From Firmicutes bacterium UBA3553 (GTDB lineage Bacteria > Bacillota > Clostridia > Tissierellales > Sedimentibacteraceae): a DNA stretch of 8,275 bases. Shown one piece after another: positions 1 through 5,226 of the stretch. Made by a program: the position numbers and the translations under genes. The stretch covers positions 1 to 8,275 of the forward strand of contig DFOA01000014.1 of the NCBI GenBank assembly GCA_002381185.1, read 5' to 3'. The notes under the pieces were generated by a model. The model did not search any database, was not told where the DNA came from, and saw only the letters and a list, made by a program, of their open reading frames with translations. How positions within the stretch are numbered: position 1 is the first letter of the stretch; each line of letters begins with the position of its first letter.

Positions 1-20
1 TGAGCCGGTGGTCATGATTA
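1..20. repeat. Half of a GC-rich hairpin repeat (inverted copy of 3801-3835)
   Basis: The first 19 bases read as the loop (TGA) plus the complete right arm of the hairpin seen whole at 3801-3835, in the opposite orientation. The arm GCCGGTGGTCATGATT at 4-19 is the exact reverse complement of 3801-3816. The left arm lies outside the window, so the window opens in the loop of the hairpin. It lies 24 bases past the stop of the minus-strand membrane gene and could end that transcript, but the sequence beyond is not visible. A dispersed repeat is the safer reading. Confidence 0.7.
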
Positions 21-43
21 TTTATAACACAATATATTTTGAA

Positions 44-448
44 CTATTTCTGGTATTTAAATTTTGCGATAATTGCCCCCAAAGCAAATAATAAAGTTGA
101 GCCGAGAGCTGGATAAAATTTGATATCAATATTATATAGAATTCCATTTGTTAATATTCCAGATACTCCAGATGCCATTAGTAATAAAAGTGCTAAAATA
201 AAATATATGATGGATAAAAGGAGAATTTCTATTGCCATGCCTTTTAATTTTTTTTGTATCCAAAAGCCCATGAGAAAACCATATGGATAAACTAAGAAAA
301 GCGTGAATGGCATATAAAATAAAAAAAACCAAATATAGATAATATCAATATCTTTTGTCGTAAAAATACCACCTATAGCAGATAAGAGAAATAGAGAAAG
401 GTAAATTATCCAAAACATCCTGAGTTGAGTAAAAAATTTTTTAATCAT
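44..448 (-). CDS. Small four-helix integral membrane protein, function unknown
   Basis: This encodes a 134-residue, very hydrophobic protein with four predicted membrane helices at about residues 11-29, 36-56, 71-93 and 112-129, and no signal peptide separate from helix 1. A short basic loop (QKKLKG, about 65-70) lies between helices 2 and 3. I chose the ATG at 448 because AGGAAGG sits five bases upstream of it. The frame can be extended to a TTG at 523, but that start has no ribosome binding site and adds 25 residues of polar, unconvincing sequence. The size and four-helix layout recall small DUF3021-like membrane proteins, but I cannot see a signature that proves it. It stands alone on the minus strand, with a good promoter about 120 bases upstream. 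Base composition is strongly AT-rich, unlike the scrap at 600-960 next to it. Confidence 0.75.
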   Translation of the reverse strand: MIKKFFTQLRMFWIIYLSLFLLSAIGGIFTTKDIDIIYIWFFLFYMPFTLFLVYPYGFLMGFWIQKKLKGMAIEILLLSIIYFILALLLLMASGVSGILTNGILYNIDIKFYPALGSTLLFALGAIIAKFKYQK

Positions 449-569
449 AGATACCTTCCTAACTGGTATTGGATTTTTTAATTGAATATTACTAAAGATC
501 AATTTATAATATATATTTTTCAATTCATTATTATATATACCTTAATTTATATCTTTTGCTACTTAAATT

Positions 570-598
570 ATTATAATGCATTAATTACTTTATAACAA
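570..598 (-). promoter_or_regulatory. Sigma-A-type promoter for the membrane protein gene
   Basis: On the minus strand there is a TTGTTA -35 box (593-598), a 17-base spacer and a perfect TATAAT -10 box (570-575). The predicted start lies about 115 bases before the ATG at 448, giving a longish leader with no obvious structured element. The box match and spacing are seen directly; activity is inferred. Confidence 0.55.
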
Positions 599-619
599 CA
601 TGATTTATGGAAATATACT

Positions 620-901
620 ATGGATACCCCCGACAGGCAGACCTTCGGCATCAGCATCTATCTTTTGCGGAATGACACATGGAAGCAAGCAGAATATATC
701 AAGAAAGGAAGCTATCTGCTCTTTGACATGGAAGGGACAGAAAAAACATTCATTATTACCCATGCAGAAAAGAATATTGTAAAAATGATATGGATCATCC
801 TGACTGCATCAGCAGTAATCGCTGCTTTTCTGTGGGTGCGTGGGAGAGGACGTACTCATTTAATAGGGAATGTCCACAAGATTCTTAAGAAAAGAGCGTA
901 A
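620..901 (+). CDS. Hypothetical protein with one C-terminal membrane helix, probably a truncated gene
   Basis: This is a 93-residue reading frame with a mixed soluble part (1-53), one hydrophobic helix (about 55-73) and a basic tail (VRGRGR at 73-78, ILKKRA at the end), so the tail would face the cytoplasm. I do not recognise the family. The ATG at 620 has no good ribosome binding site, and the composition changes near 600 from very AT-rich to clearly more GC-rich. The frame is therefore more likely the C-terminal end of a longer gene, cut on its left side, than a complete small gene. Its TAA at 899-901 abuts a strong AGGAGG serving another start at 914, as in an operon, but that second frame also breaks off quickly. 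Confidence 0.4.
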   Translation: MDTPDRQTFGISIYLLRNDTWKQAEYIKKGSYLLFDMEGTEKTFIITHAEKNIVKMIWIILTASAVIAAFLWVRGRGRTHLIGNVHKILKKRA

Positions 902-913
902 GGAGGAAGTGCA

Positions 914-958
914 TTGGGGAAGATTGAGATTTATCAAATTGGGAATGAGACGAAATAG
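914..958 (+). pseudogene. 5' scrap of a gene: strong ribosome binding site, TTG start, stop after 14 codons
   Basis: AGGAGG at 901-906 is followed seven bases later by a TTG at 914. The frame reads MGKIEIYQIGNETK and stops at 956-958. The ribosome binding site is too good for chance in this position, and the preceding frame ends right at it. This looks like the start of a downstream operon gene whose body has been lost. The parent family is not recognisable from 14 residues. A genuine short peptide cannot be excluded. Confidence 0.3.
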
Positions 959-997
959 TGGAGTTCCTTTGCCTATATAGCGTGAAGAGTCTCCACT
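957..997. repeat. Weak inverted repeat between converging transcripts
   Basis: AGTGGAG at 957-963 pairs with CTCCACT at 991-997, giving a seven-base stem with a 27-base loop. There is no clean T-run on either side, so it is at best a poor terminator. It lies between the plus-strand scrap ending at 958 and the minus-strand EFR1 gene ending at 1073. Confidence 0.3.
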
Positions 998-1072
998 TTG
1001 TATTAAAATTTATAGTCGTTCATGACAGCTTAATGTTGTTAGAGATCACGAAACCATGCCCCATATAATGTA

Positions 1073-1834
1073 TTATTCTTTCATAATGTAAAAACGTGGT
1101 TTTCCTTTAGAGCCTGTACCCCATTTTGATTTATACTCAATCGCCTCAGTGGGACAGCCTCCGATACAGGCCATACAATGTGTGCAGTTTCCTTTCCATA
1201 TGGGTTTCCCATTTACCATGTCAATGTTATTTAAAGGACATCTTTGGGCGCATTTTCTGCAGGAAACGCAGTCACTGGACACTGTAAACCCCTTGTCGTG
1301 GACCACTAAAGGGTAATATAACAGATTGACTGGTCCACTTAACAGCCTGCTTATAAACGATATGGATGTTTCGGGAAACTGTTCTCCATTTTGAATACGT
1401 GCAGCCAATTCTGCTATGTGAGGCTTCGCTTTCTCAATGATAGTGTGGCTCTCGGGCTCATCGGGAACTGTGAACATAGCCACATAATTCTCCGGCATAA
1501 CCACCGAGTCAAGCCCACAAAAATGCATTTCTTTTTCCGTACAGAGCTTTCGGGCATAAGTTGCCGCGTTGCCGCAACCATCGCCGCATGTAAGTACAAA
1601 ATAGGCATTGCTGTTACCCTCAAAACTGGTCTTGCGAATCCAACGCTCTACCACCTTTGGAATACGCCAGCCGTAAGTGGGCGTGACAAACACCAGCGGA
1701 CGTTCCGACCGGAACGTATTTTTTTGGCCCTCTTTTAGACAGTGATTGATGGAAACAATTTCATCACCAGTCGTTTCTGCAATTTTCTTTGCCGCCAATT
1801 GGCTGTTGCCAGTACCGCTAAAATAAAAAATCAT
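1073..1834 (-). CDS. EFR1-family flavodoxin/ferredoxin fusion protein
   Basis: This is a 253-residue cytoplasmic electron-transfer protein. The N-terminus is a flavodoxin-like fold with the FMN phosphate loop SGTGNS (6-11) and the conserved TPTYGW segment (51-56). The C-terminus carries two classical [4Fe-4S] motifs: C189, C192, C195, C199 followed by proline, and C217, C220, C223, C227 followed by proline. This order and length fit the EFR1-family ferrodoxins common in Clostridia. The physiological partner is unknown, and a role in moving electrons between ferredoxin and flavin carriers is inference. AAAGGAG lies seven bases before the ATG, supporting the start. The gene follows the TetR-type regulator by 63 bases on the same strand, so the regulator probably controls it. 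The gene is more GC-rich than the AT-rich genes elsewhere in the window. No strong terminator is visible downstream. Confidence 0.92.
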   Translation of the reverse strand: MIFYFSGTGNSQLAAKKIAETTGDEIVSINHCLKEGQKNTFRSERPLVFVTPTYGWRIPKVVERWIRKTSFEGNSNAYFVLTCGDGCGNAATYARKLCTEKEMHFCGLDSVVMPENYVAMFTVPDEPESHTIIEKAKPHIAELAARIQNGEQFPETSISFISRLLSGPVNLLYYPLVVHDKGFTVSSDCVSCRKCAQRCPLNNIDMVNGKPIWKGNCTHCMACIGGCPTEAIEYKSKWGTGSKGKPRFYIMKE

Positions 1835-1897
1835 AAGAAGTCTCCTTTACATTTTTATTTTGTTATTTCTGAGTTCAGTTGGTCTATTTATGGGAAA

Positions 1898-2485
1898 CTA
1901 ACTTGCTCTGTTCAAGTCGATTCCGCTTACCATCATTCGCAAATATTCTTTCGCCTGTTCCTTTGAGCACTCTTTTTTATCGAGATATTTCCATTCCAGG
2001 ATAATCAATACCGACTCACTGTATAGTTTTGCAGCCATCTCCTGGGGTATTTTAAATTGGTGTTTATTCGGACTGCTTTTGAAAGCTGACATCATATTTG
2101 TGATGAGATAAAAACGAATTTGGTTGATAAAATATTGATTTGGATGGTTATTTTTTAAAATACTCTGGATAATCCCGAGATTTTGGTCAAAGAAATCAAT
2201 AAAGTTTTCCAACAGTGCGTTCAATCGTTTTTCACAATTATTTGCTTCTTGATAACCGCTGTCAATTTGCTTGTGAAGGGTCATAAAGCAGTATTCCAGC
2301 AGATCATATTTATCATCGAAATAATTATAAAAGGTTGCTCTCGGAAGCATTGATTTTTCACAAAGCTCTTGAACTGCAATTTCCTCAAAAGATTTTTCAG
2401 CAAGCAAGGTCAACATTGCTTGCTGCAAGGAAATGAGAGTCCGTGAAGCACCAATGGTTAATTTTTTAGATAAATCATATTTCAT
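1898..2485 (-). CDS. TetR/AcrR-family transcriptional regulator
   Basis: This is a 195-residue one-component regulator. The N-terminal DNA-binding domain spans about residues 10-58, with the helix-turn-helix at about 37-56 containing LCEKSMLPRATFYNYF and then DDKYDLLEY, the usual TetR signature. The C-terminal half (about 75-190) is helical and should bind an unknown ligand and form the dimer; its tail resembles the C-terminal domain seen in Firmicute TetR proteins next to EFR1 or transporter genes. AAAGGAG eight bases before the ATG supports the start. It is first in a minus-strand pair with the EFR1-type gene. A promoter at 2570-2598 and a perfect palindrome at 2518-2531 lie just upstream, so self-repression is likely. 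The ligand is not predictable. Confidence 0.92.
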   Translation of the reverse strand: MKYDLSKKLTIGASRTLISLQQAMLTLLAEKSFEEIAVQELCEKSMLPRATFYNYFDDKYDLLEYCFMTLHKQIDSGYQEANNCEKRLNALLENFIDFFDQNLGIIQSILKNNHPNQYFINQIRFYLITNMMSAFKSSPNKHQFKIPQEMAAKLYSESVLIILEWKYLDKKECSKEQAKEYLRMMVSGIDLNRAS

Positions 2486-2517
2486 GCGATAATCTCCTTT
2501 GACATTTTTTCAAGTTT

Positions 2518-2531
2518 GTCTAAATTTAGAC
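2518..2531. promoter_or_regulatory. Candidate TetR operator, perfect 14-bp palindrome
   Basis: GTCTAAATTTAGAC is a perfect palindrome 33 bases upstream of the regulator's ATG, within its leader and downstream of the -10 box. The flanking half TTGTCTAAA (2516-2524) recurs inverted as TTTAGACAA at 2590-2598, exactly over the -35 box. Two related sites over and behind the promoter fit autorepression by the adjacent TetR-type protein. The palindrome is seen; the binding protein is inferred from neighbourhood. Confidence 0.6.
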
Positions 2532-2569
2532 TTCCTTACGATTCTGCCACTTATATTCTTGATGAACCT

Positions 2570-2598
2570 ATTATAGACTAAAATAAAAATTTAGACAA
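2570..2598 (-). promoter_or_regulatory. Promoter of the regulator-EFR1 unit
   Basis: On the minus strand, TTGTCT (2593-2598) is followed by a 17-base spacer and a perfect TATAAT (2570-2575). The -35 box is part of the half-operator TTGTCTAAA, so a bound repressor would directly cover it. The expected transcript starts around 2560-2565 and carries the 14-bp palindrome in its leader. Confidence 0.65.
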
Positions 2599-2618
2599 GT
2601 GCAAAATTGTGGACGTAA

Positions 2619-2756
2619 GAAAAAACATTAATAGCCGCAAAGGCGCTAAAACTGGCGCATAAAGAGCAGGCCGCTACAACACTGGTGCTTGACTATCCGG
2701 ACGTGAATTATCGTCGCACTTCACAAGGAGATGCGGCGGTCAGCCAGTATTTATAA
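2619..2756 (+). pseudogene. C-terminal remnant of an unrecognised gene
   Basis: An open stretch of 45 codons follows an in-frame stop at 2616-2618 and ends with TAA at 2754-2756. It has no start codon with a ribosome binding site. Its composition is clearly more GC-rich than the surrounding DNA and its residue mix is protein-like (for example TTLVLDYPDVNYRRTSQGD). It appears to be the last part of a longer gene whose front was lost near 2610-2620, right beside the regulator's promoter. I do not recognise the family. Confidence 0.4.
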
Positions 2757-2856
2757 AGAAATGTGGGGCTTATCTGTACAACAGTGGATGAGAGTTGGAG
2801 CTGTATATGGAATATGGATTGCCTGCCTTTGTATAGTCATAAAAAAACGGAACTAA
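2731..2856 (+). CDS. Short peptide with one membrane helix, possibly a remnant
   Basis: From the ATG at 2731 this frame gives 41 residues, or 31 from the ATG at 2761. It has a hydrophobic, tryptophan-containing stretch (about residues 24-37) and a basic end, KKRN. It overlaps the preceding remnant in another frame. AAGGAG lies directly against the first ATG, too close to act for it. The sequence ends at TAA 2854-2856, inside the left arm of a strong terminator. It could be the end of a lost membrane protein or a genuine small membrane peptide. I do not recognise it. Confidence 0.3.
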   Translation: MRRSASIYKEMWGLSVQQWMRVGAVYGIWIACLCIVIKKRN

Positions 2857-2894
2857 CTCTTCCGTAAATAAGGAAGTTAAAAGTTAGTTTTTTT
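2851..2894 (+). terminator. Strong rho-independent terminator
   Basis: AACTAACT (2851-2858) pairs with AGTTAGTT (2882-2889), and CTTCC (2859-2863) pairs with GGAAG (2872-2876). The loop is eight bases (2864-2871), with a five-base bulge on the right arm. A run of T follows (2888-2894). The hairpin overlaps the stop codon of the short peptide and separates this scrap from the DUF4160 promoter 30 bases downstream. Confidence 0.8.
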
Positions 2895-2924
2895 ACAGCA
2901 CAAATAATTCAAAATAAAGTTAGA

Positions 2925-2953
2925 TTGAAAAATTTTAATTATTATGTTATATT
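2925..2953 (+). promoter_or_regulatory. Promoter for the DUF4160-DUF2442 pair
   Basis: TTGAAA (2925-2930), a 17-base spacer and TATATT (2948-2953) differ from the sigma-A consensus by one base in each box. The ATG of the first gene lies about 30 bases after the -10 box, so the leader is short. No palindrome overlaps it that would mark an operator. Confidence 0.65.
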
Positions 2954-2983
2954 TTAAGTAATAATATAGTAGGAGTTGATGAA

Positions 2984-3250
2984 ATGCCTGTAATATCAAT
3001 GTTCTATGGAATAATCGTAAGAATGTATAAAGAATCTAATTCACAACATAAATTACCACATATACATGCTGAATATAATGGACAATTTATAGTTATTGAT
3101 TTAGATGGAAATGTATTAGAAGGTGATTTTCCTGTTAAAAAACTAAGGATGTTATTGACATGGATGGATATACATCAAGAAGAGTTATTTGCAAATTGGA
3201 ATACATTAATTAAAGATGGAGAATATTTTAAAATTGAGCCTTTAAGGTAG
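2984..3250 (+). CDS. DUF4160 domain-containing protein
   Basis: This is an 88-residue cytoplasmic protein with the typical DUF4160 opening (MPVISMFYGIIVRMY), the conserved PHIHAEY at 25-31 and the helical HQEELFANWN at 64-73. The length equals that of complete family members. AGGAG with an eight-base spacer supports the ATG. It is first in a two-gene unit with a DUF2442 protein, whose AGGAGG overlaps the TAG stop of this gene, so the two are probably co-translated. DUF4160 and DUF2442 genes are often adjacent in bacteria. Their biochemical role is not established, and a toxin-antitoxin-like role has only the gene layout behind it. The gene is AT-rich. Confidence 0.88.
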   Translation: MPVISMFYGIIVRMYKESNSQHKLPHIHAEYNGQFIVIDLDGNVLEGDFPVKKLRMLLTWMDIHQEELFANWNTLIKDGEYFKIEPLR

Positions 3251-3262
3251 GAGGTAAACTTA

Positions 3263-3517
3263 ATGAATCCAAAAGTTAAAGAGGTTAAACCATTAGAAGG
3301 TTATAAATTATTTTTGGTTTTTACAAATAATGAAATTGGTATATTTGATGTATCTCAATATTTAGAAGATAAATTTTGGAGCGGATTAAAAGATATTGAA
3401 ATATTTAAAACAGTTAAAGTAAGTGGTGGCAGTATTGAATGGTCAAATGGAGTTGACTTCTGTCCGGATGAAGTTTATGAAAAGAGCAACATAATTGGTA
3501 AGGAAGTAGTAGCTTAA
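3263..3517 (+). CDS. DUF2442 domain-containing protein
   Basis: This is an 84-residue protein with the DUF2442 pattern: an N-terminal strand pair (YKLFLVFTNNEIGIFDVSQYL, about 14-34), then the diagnostic SIEWSNGVDFCPDEVY at 57-72. AGGAGG at 3249-3254 overlaps the previous stop codon and is spaced eight bases from the ATG. It is second in the operon with the DUF4160 gene. The family is known for small proteins paired with DUF4160 or related partners and may act by binding its partner, but no activity can be read from the sequence. No clear terminator follows. Confidence 0.88.
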   Translation: MNPKVKEVKPLEGYKLFLVFTNNEIGIFDVSQYLEDKFWSGLKDIEIFKTVKVSGGSIEWSNGVDFCPDEVYEKSNIIGKEVVA

Positions 3518-3607
3518 ATGAAAGAAATATATAGACGATTAATATCAAGTTTCTCAGAGCTCTGTAGCTATAAAAACTCTAGCGGAAAAAATGCAATAAG
3601 AATCTAA
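3518..3607 (+). CDS. Possible 29-residue peptide directly after DUF2442
   Basis: The ATG follows the DUF2442 TAA with no gap and the frame runs 29 codons to TAA. The nearest AAGGA is 13 bases upstream, too far for efficient initiation, though reinitiation after the preceding stop is possible. The peptide is basic and has no recognisable domain. It may equally be chance or the front of a decayed third gene. Confidence 0.2.
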   Translation: MKEIYRRLISSFSELCSYKNSSGKNAIRI

Positions 3608-3800
3608 TACCAATGAAAATTTTCATCCAAGCTCCACTCTGCTAAACGACATCATTTTTGTCTATTCAAGGCACGGAGAGACTGCTCTGTTGATAGAGAA
3701 GAAATAGGTTGAAGTCAAAGGGTTCCACGATTTTTTAATTAGATATTGATGTGTTTTTTAATTCCCTTGGACGAAAGTTTGAGGGAAGTTTTGTTGTATC

Positions 3801-3835
3801 AATCATGACCACCGGCTCAGCCGGTGGCCATGATT
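3801..3835. repeat. Intact GC-rich hairpin repeat
   Basis: The two 16-base arms, 3801-3816 and 3820-3835, are inverted repeats with a single mismatch (A3808 against C3828) around a TCA loop. The GC-rich core (CCACCGGC/GCCGGTGG) stands out in an AT-rich stretch. The same arm opens the window in inverted orientation at 1-20, so the element is dispersed. No T-run follows (only four T), so a terminator role is doubtful. It could be a REP-like or Y1-transposase-mobilised stem-loop, but no TnpA gene is present. Confidence 0.75.
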
Positions 3836-3898
3836 TTATCTTTCAAATGGCTGAGAAGTAAAATTTGATTTCATGAATCAAGTTATATAACTCCACAG

Positions 3899-3915
3899 GC
3901 TGCTCATAAAGCAGC
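3899..3915. repeat. Small hairpin
   Basis: GCTGCT (3899-3904) pairs with AGCAGC (3910-3915) around the loop CATAA. No T-run follows directly. It lies 64 bases after the GC-rich repeat and may belong to the same insertion scar. Confidence 0.4.
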
Positions 3916-3952
3916 TGCATAGTGTCATAAAAAACTTTTTGTATCTAATCTA

Positions 3953-3981
3953 TTGACACAAATCCAAATATTTTATATGGA
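3953..3981 (+). promoter_or_regulatory. Possible promoter upstream of the ferritin-like gene
   Basis: A perfect TTGACA -35 box (3953-3958) is present, but the best boxes at proper distance are weak: TATATG at 15 bases or TATGGA at 17 bases. Perfect TATAAT boxes at 4039-4044 and 4052-4057 lie nearer to the gene but lack a matching -35. Which of them starts the ferritin-like transcript is not decided by the sequence. Confidence 0.3.
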
Positions 3982-4070
3982 AACATACAGTAACTAAGTA
4001 ATTTATAAAATACACCAATTAGTTGGATAAACATATATTATAATGAAAATATATAATCAGAGGTGATAAC

Positions 4071-4565
4071 TTGTATAATTATGATGCTCCTTATCCAAAT
4101 CAATTTATTCAATGTTCTTCTTATGGAATGGATTTTAGCATGTGGGCTTATAACACTGCTCTAAGCCTCATTAGGGAGGCAGTACAAGGCGAAAGAGAAG
4201 ATGAACTCAAATATAATTATTTGATTGAAAATGCCCCTACTCAAGAAGAGAGAGATATAATAACTTCAATTAGAGATGATGAGAGATTACACCGACAATG
4301 GTATAGGGATATATACAAATATTATACTAATGAGGAAATTGAAAGTTATAACGGAGAAGAATTTACAGAACCAAATTCATATTTAGATGGAATAAAAGGC
4401 TCTATATTTGAATCGCTTTCAGCAATGGAAAGATATCGTATCATAAGAGAAGGGTTACCGAGCAGATTCTTTCGAGATATAGTACTTAGAATACTTACAG
4501 ACGAAATGAAACATGCAACTAAATACAATTATATTCTTAGCATAAATAGTTTGAACTCTAATTAA
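4071..4565 (+). CDS. Ferritin-like diiron domain protein (rubrerythrin-related, no rubredoxin domain)
   Basis: This is a 164-residue four-helix protein. Diiron-type ligands are visible in the expected order: acidic residues in helix 1 (E36, E41, E43), an ExxH in helix 2 (E71, H74), glutamates in helix 3 (E114, E120) and a second ExxH in helix 4 (E145, H148). There is no CxxC rubredoxin domain, so it is not a complete rubrerythrin. Related clostridial proteins are annotated as ferritin-like or rubrerythrin-like and are thought to act in iron or peroxide handling, sometimes in spores; that role is inferred. The start is a TTG, chosen because GAGGTGAT ends just before it with about seven bases from GAGG; the next in-frame ATG would be residue 20 and would cut the N-terminal tail. 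It is a single gene with no partner nearby. Confidence 0.85.
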   Translation: MYNYDAPYPNQFIQCSSYGMDFSMWAYNTALSLIREAVQGEREDELKYNYLIENAPTQEERDIITSIRDDERLHRQWYRDIYKYYTNEEIESYNGEEFTEPNSYLDGIKGSIFESLSAMERYRIIREGLPSRFFRDIVLRILTDEMKHATKYNYILSINSLNSN

Positions 4566-4595
4566 GACCACTGCAATATCTGTTATCCTTGACAT
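4455..4595 (-). pseudogene. 5' scrap of a minus-strand gene with a strong ribosome binding site
   Basis: On the minus strand GGAGGA (4602-4607) stands six bases before an ATG at 4595. The frame begins MSRITDIAVV and then runs antisense through the end of the ferritin-like gene to a stop at 4455. The first ten residues look like a normal protein start; the rest is simply the reverse of the ferritin-like gene. The likely reading is a gene truncated at about 4566 when the present neighbour was joined to it. The parent family cannot be named. Confidence 0.3.
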
Positions 4596-4917
4596 CCTGT
4601 TTCCTCCAATAAACGTTAGCTGCTAAAATATATGATTTTTTAAAAAACCATACTTATTTATTTGAGTTACCTAATACGCAGCATATGGAAATGATAATTC
4701 TGATGACGTATTGTGGTTTTGGTGAGGAAAAGTAGAAGTTGACCACAACATATAATGGTTTTGAACCGAATTTTAAGCAAAAATGAACCTAACATTGTAT
4801 CTACCGATTTAAATTCCGGCAAATAGCCGGTTTTTTTTGTGCCATTCGCAGTCATAGATGAAGAAGTTTTGATATAGATATAAAAAGAATATTTTATTTT
4901 CAATCTCATATATTAGT
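4566..4917. other. Gene-poor stretch between the ferritin-like gene and the oxidoreductase region
   Basis: It contains the ribosome-binding-site scrap at 4593-4607, a 22-base AT-rich imperfect palindrome (4631-4652) that might end the ferritin-like transcript, and a good terminator at 4816-4838. No reading frame in it has both a start signal and a recognisable domain. Confidence 0.5.
4816..4838 (+). terminator. Rho-independent terminator
   Basis: CCGGC (4816-4820) pairs with GCCGG (4826-4830) around AAATA, followed by eight T (4831-4838). The stem is short but GC-rich and the T-run is excellent. It would stop plus-strand transcription entering from the ferritin-like side. No intact gene ends just before it, so the gene it served may be gone. 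Confidence 0.7.
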
Positions 4918-5226
4918 TTATCGCAATATAATCTGGGTATAGGTTAGTGGTAAGCATAATATTTTGGATTGCCCTGAATGCAGCAATAGAAGTAATAAAA
5001 GATAAATTAACGGGAAAATAACAGAAATAAATATAGAGGCTGTTAAAGAAGGATACAATCTTTTAGAAATATAATTTATAGACTCAAAAGAATGGTTCTT
5101 CAGGCGGAGGATTTGTGCTGATGGTTGAAGCCTTAAGACTTGCCGGAATGATAGAAGTACCTCTTGTATGCTGGAAGACCCTTTAGTGGTGAGGAAGTGT
5201 ATTTAAAAGTAAGGGAGGTTTTATAA
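4918..5226 (+). pseudogene. Decayed 2-oxoacid:ferredoxin oxidoreductase alpha subunit (gamma-alpha fusion type)
   Basis: Four blocks match the intact alpha subunit at 6110-7783, in the same order. Around 4930-4974 are LGIG and YFGLP, against GLGV and YFGLP at residues 123-134. At 4974-5071, across a frameshift, are AAIEVIKDKL then EINIEAVKEGYNL, against AEDVLNEEF and NIHAINEGYKL. At 5091-5168 is GSSGGGFVLMVEAL, against residues 251-264. At 5173-5223 is GRPFSGEEVY, against residues 539-547. Stops, frameshifts and two large deletions (about 80 and 260 codons relative to the intact gene) make it non-functional; the N-terminus is also missing. The final TAA overlaps the beta-subunit ATG by one base, typical of an operon partner, so this is probably the original alpha gene of the beta subunit that follows. 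Confidence 0.85.

Larger units (their letters stand above)
3608..4070. other. Stretch without a convincing gene
   Basis: This 463-base stretch holds a perfect 14-bp palindrome ATGAAAATTTTCAT (3613-3626), the GC-rich hairpin repeat at 3801-3835, a smaller hairpin at 3899-3915 and a possible promoter near 3953-3981. A plus-strand frame around 3613-3730 reads as fairly protein-like sequence interrupted by one stop and may be old coding DNA, but no family is recognisable. Confidence 0.5.

Noticed and set aside
449..523. 25-residue N-terminal extension of the membrane protein from a TTG
   Set aside because: No ribosome binding site at the TTG, whereas AGGAAGG precedes the internal ATG at 448.
1391..1738. 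115-codon plus-strand frame opposite the EFR1 gene
   Set aside because: The opposite strand has clear flavodoxin and cluster motifs; this frame has none.
3613..3626. Perfect palindrome ATGAAAATTTTCAT as an operator
   Set aside because: AT-only cores like this are common in AT-rich DNA and no promoter lies next to it.
4667..4909. 80-codon minus-strand frame
   Set aside because: No ribosome binding site and no known domain, and it runs through a plus-strand terminator hairpin.
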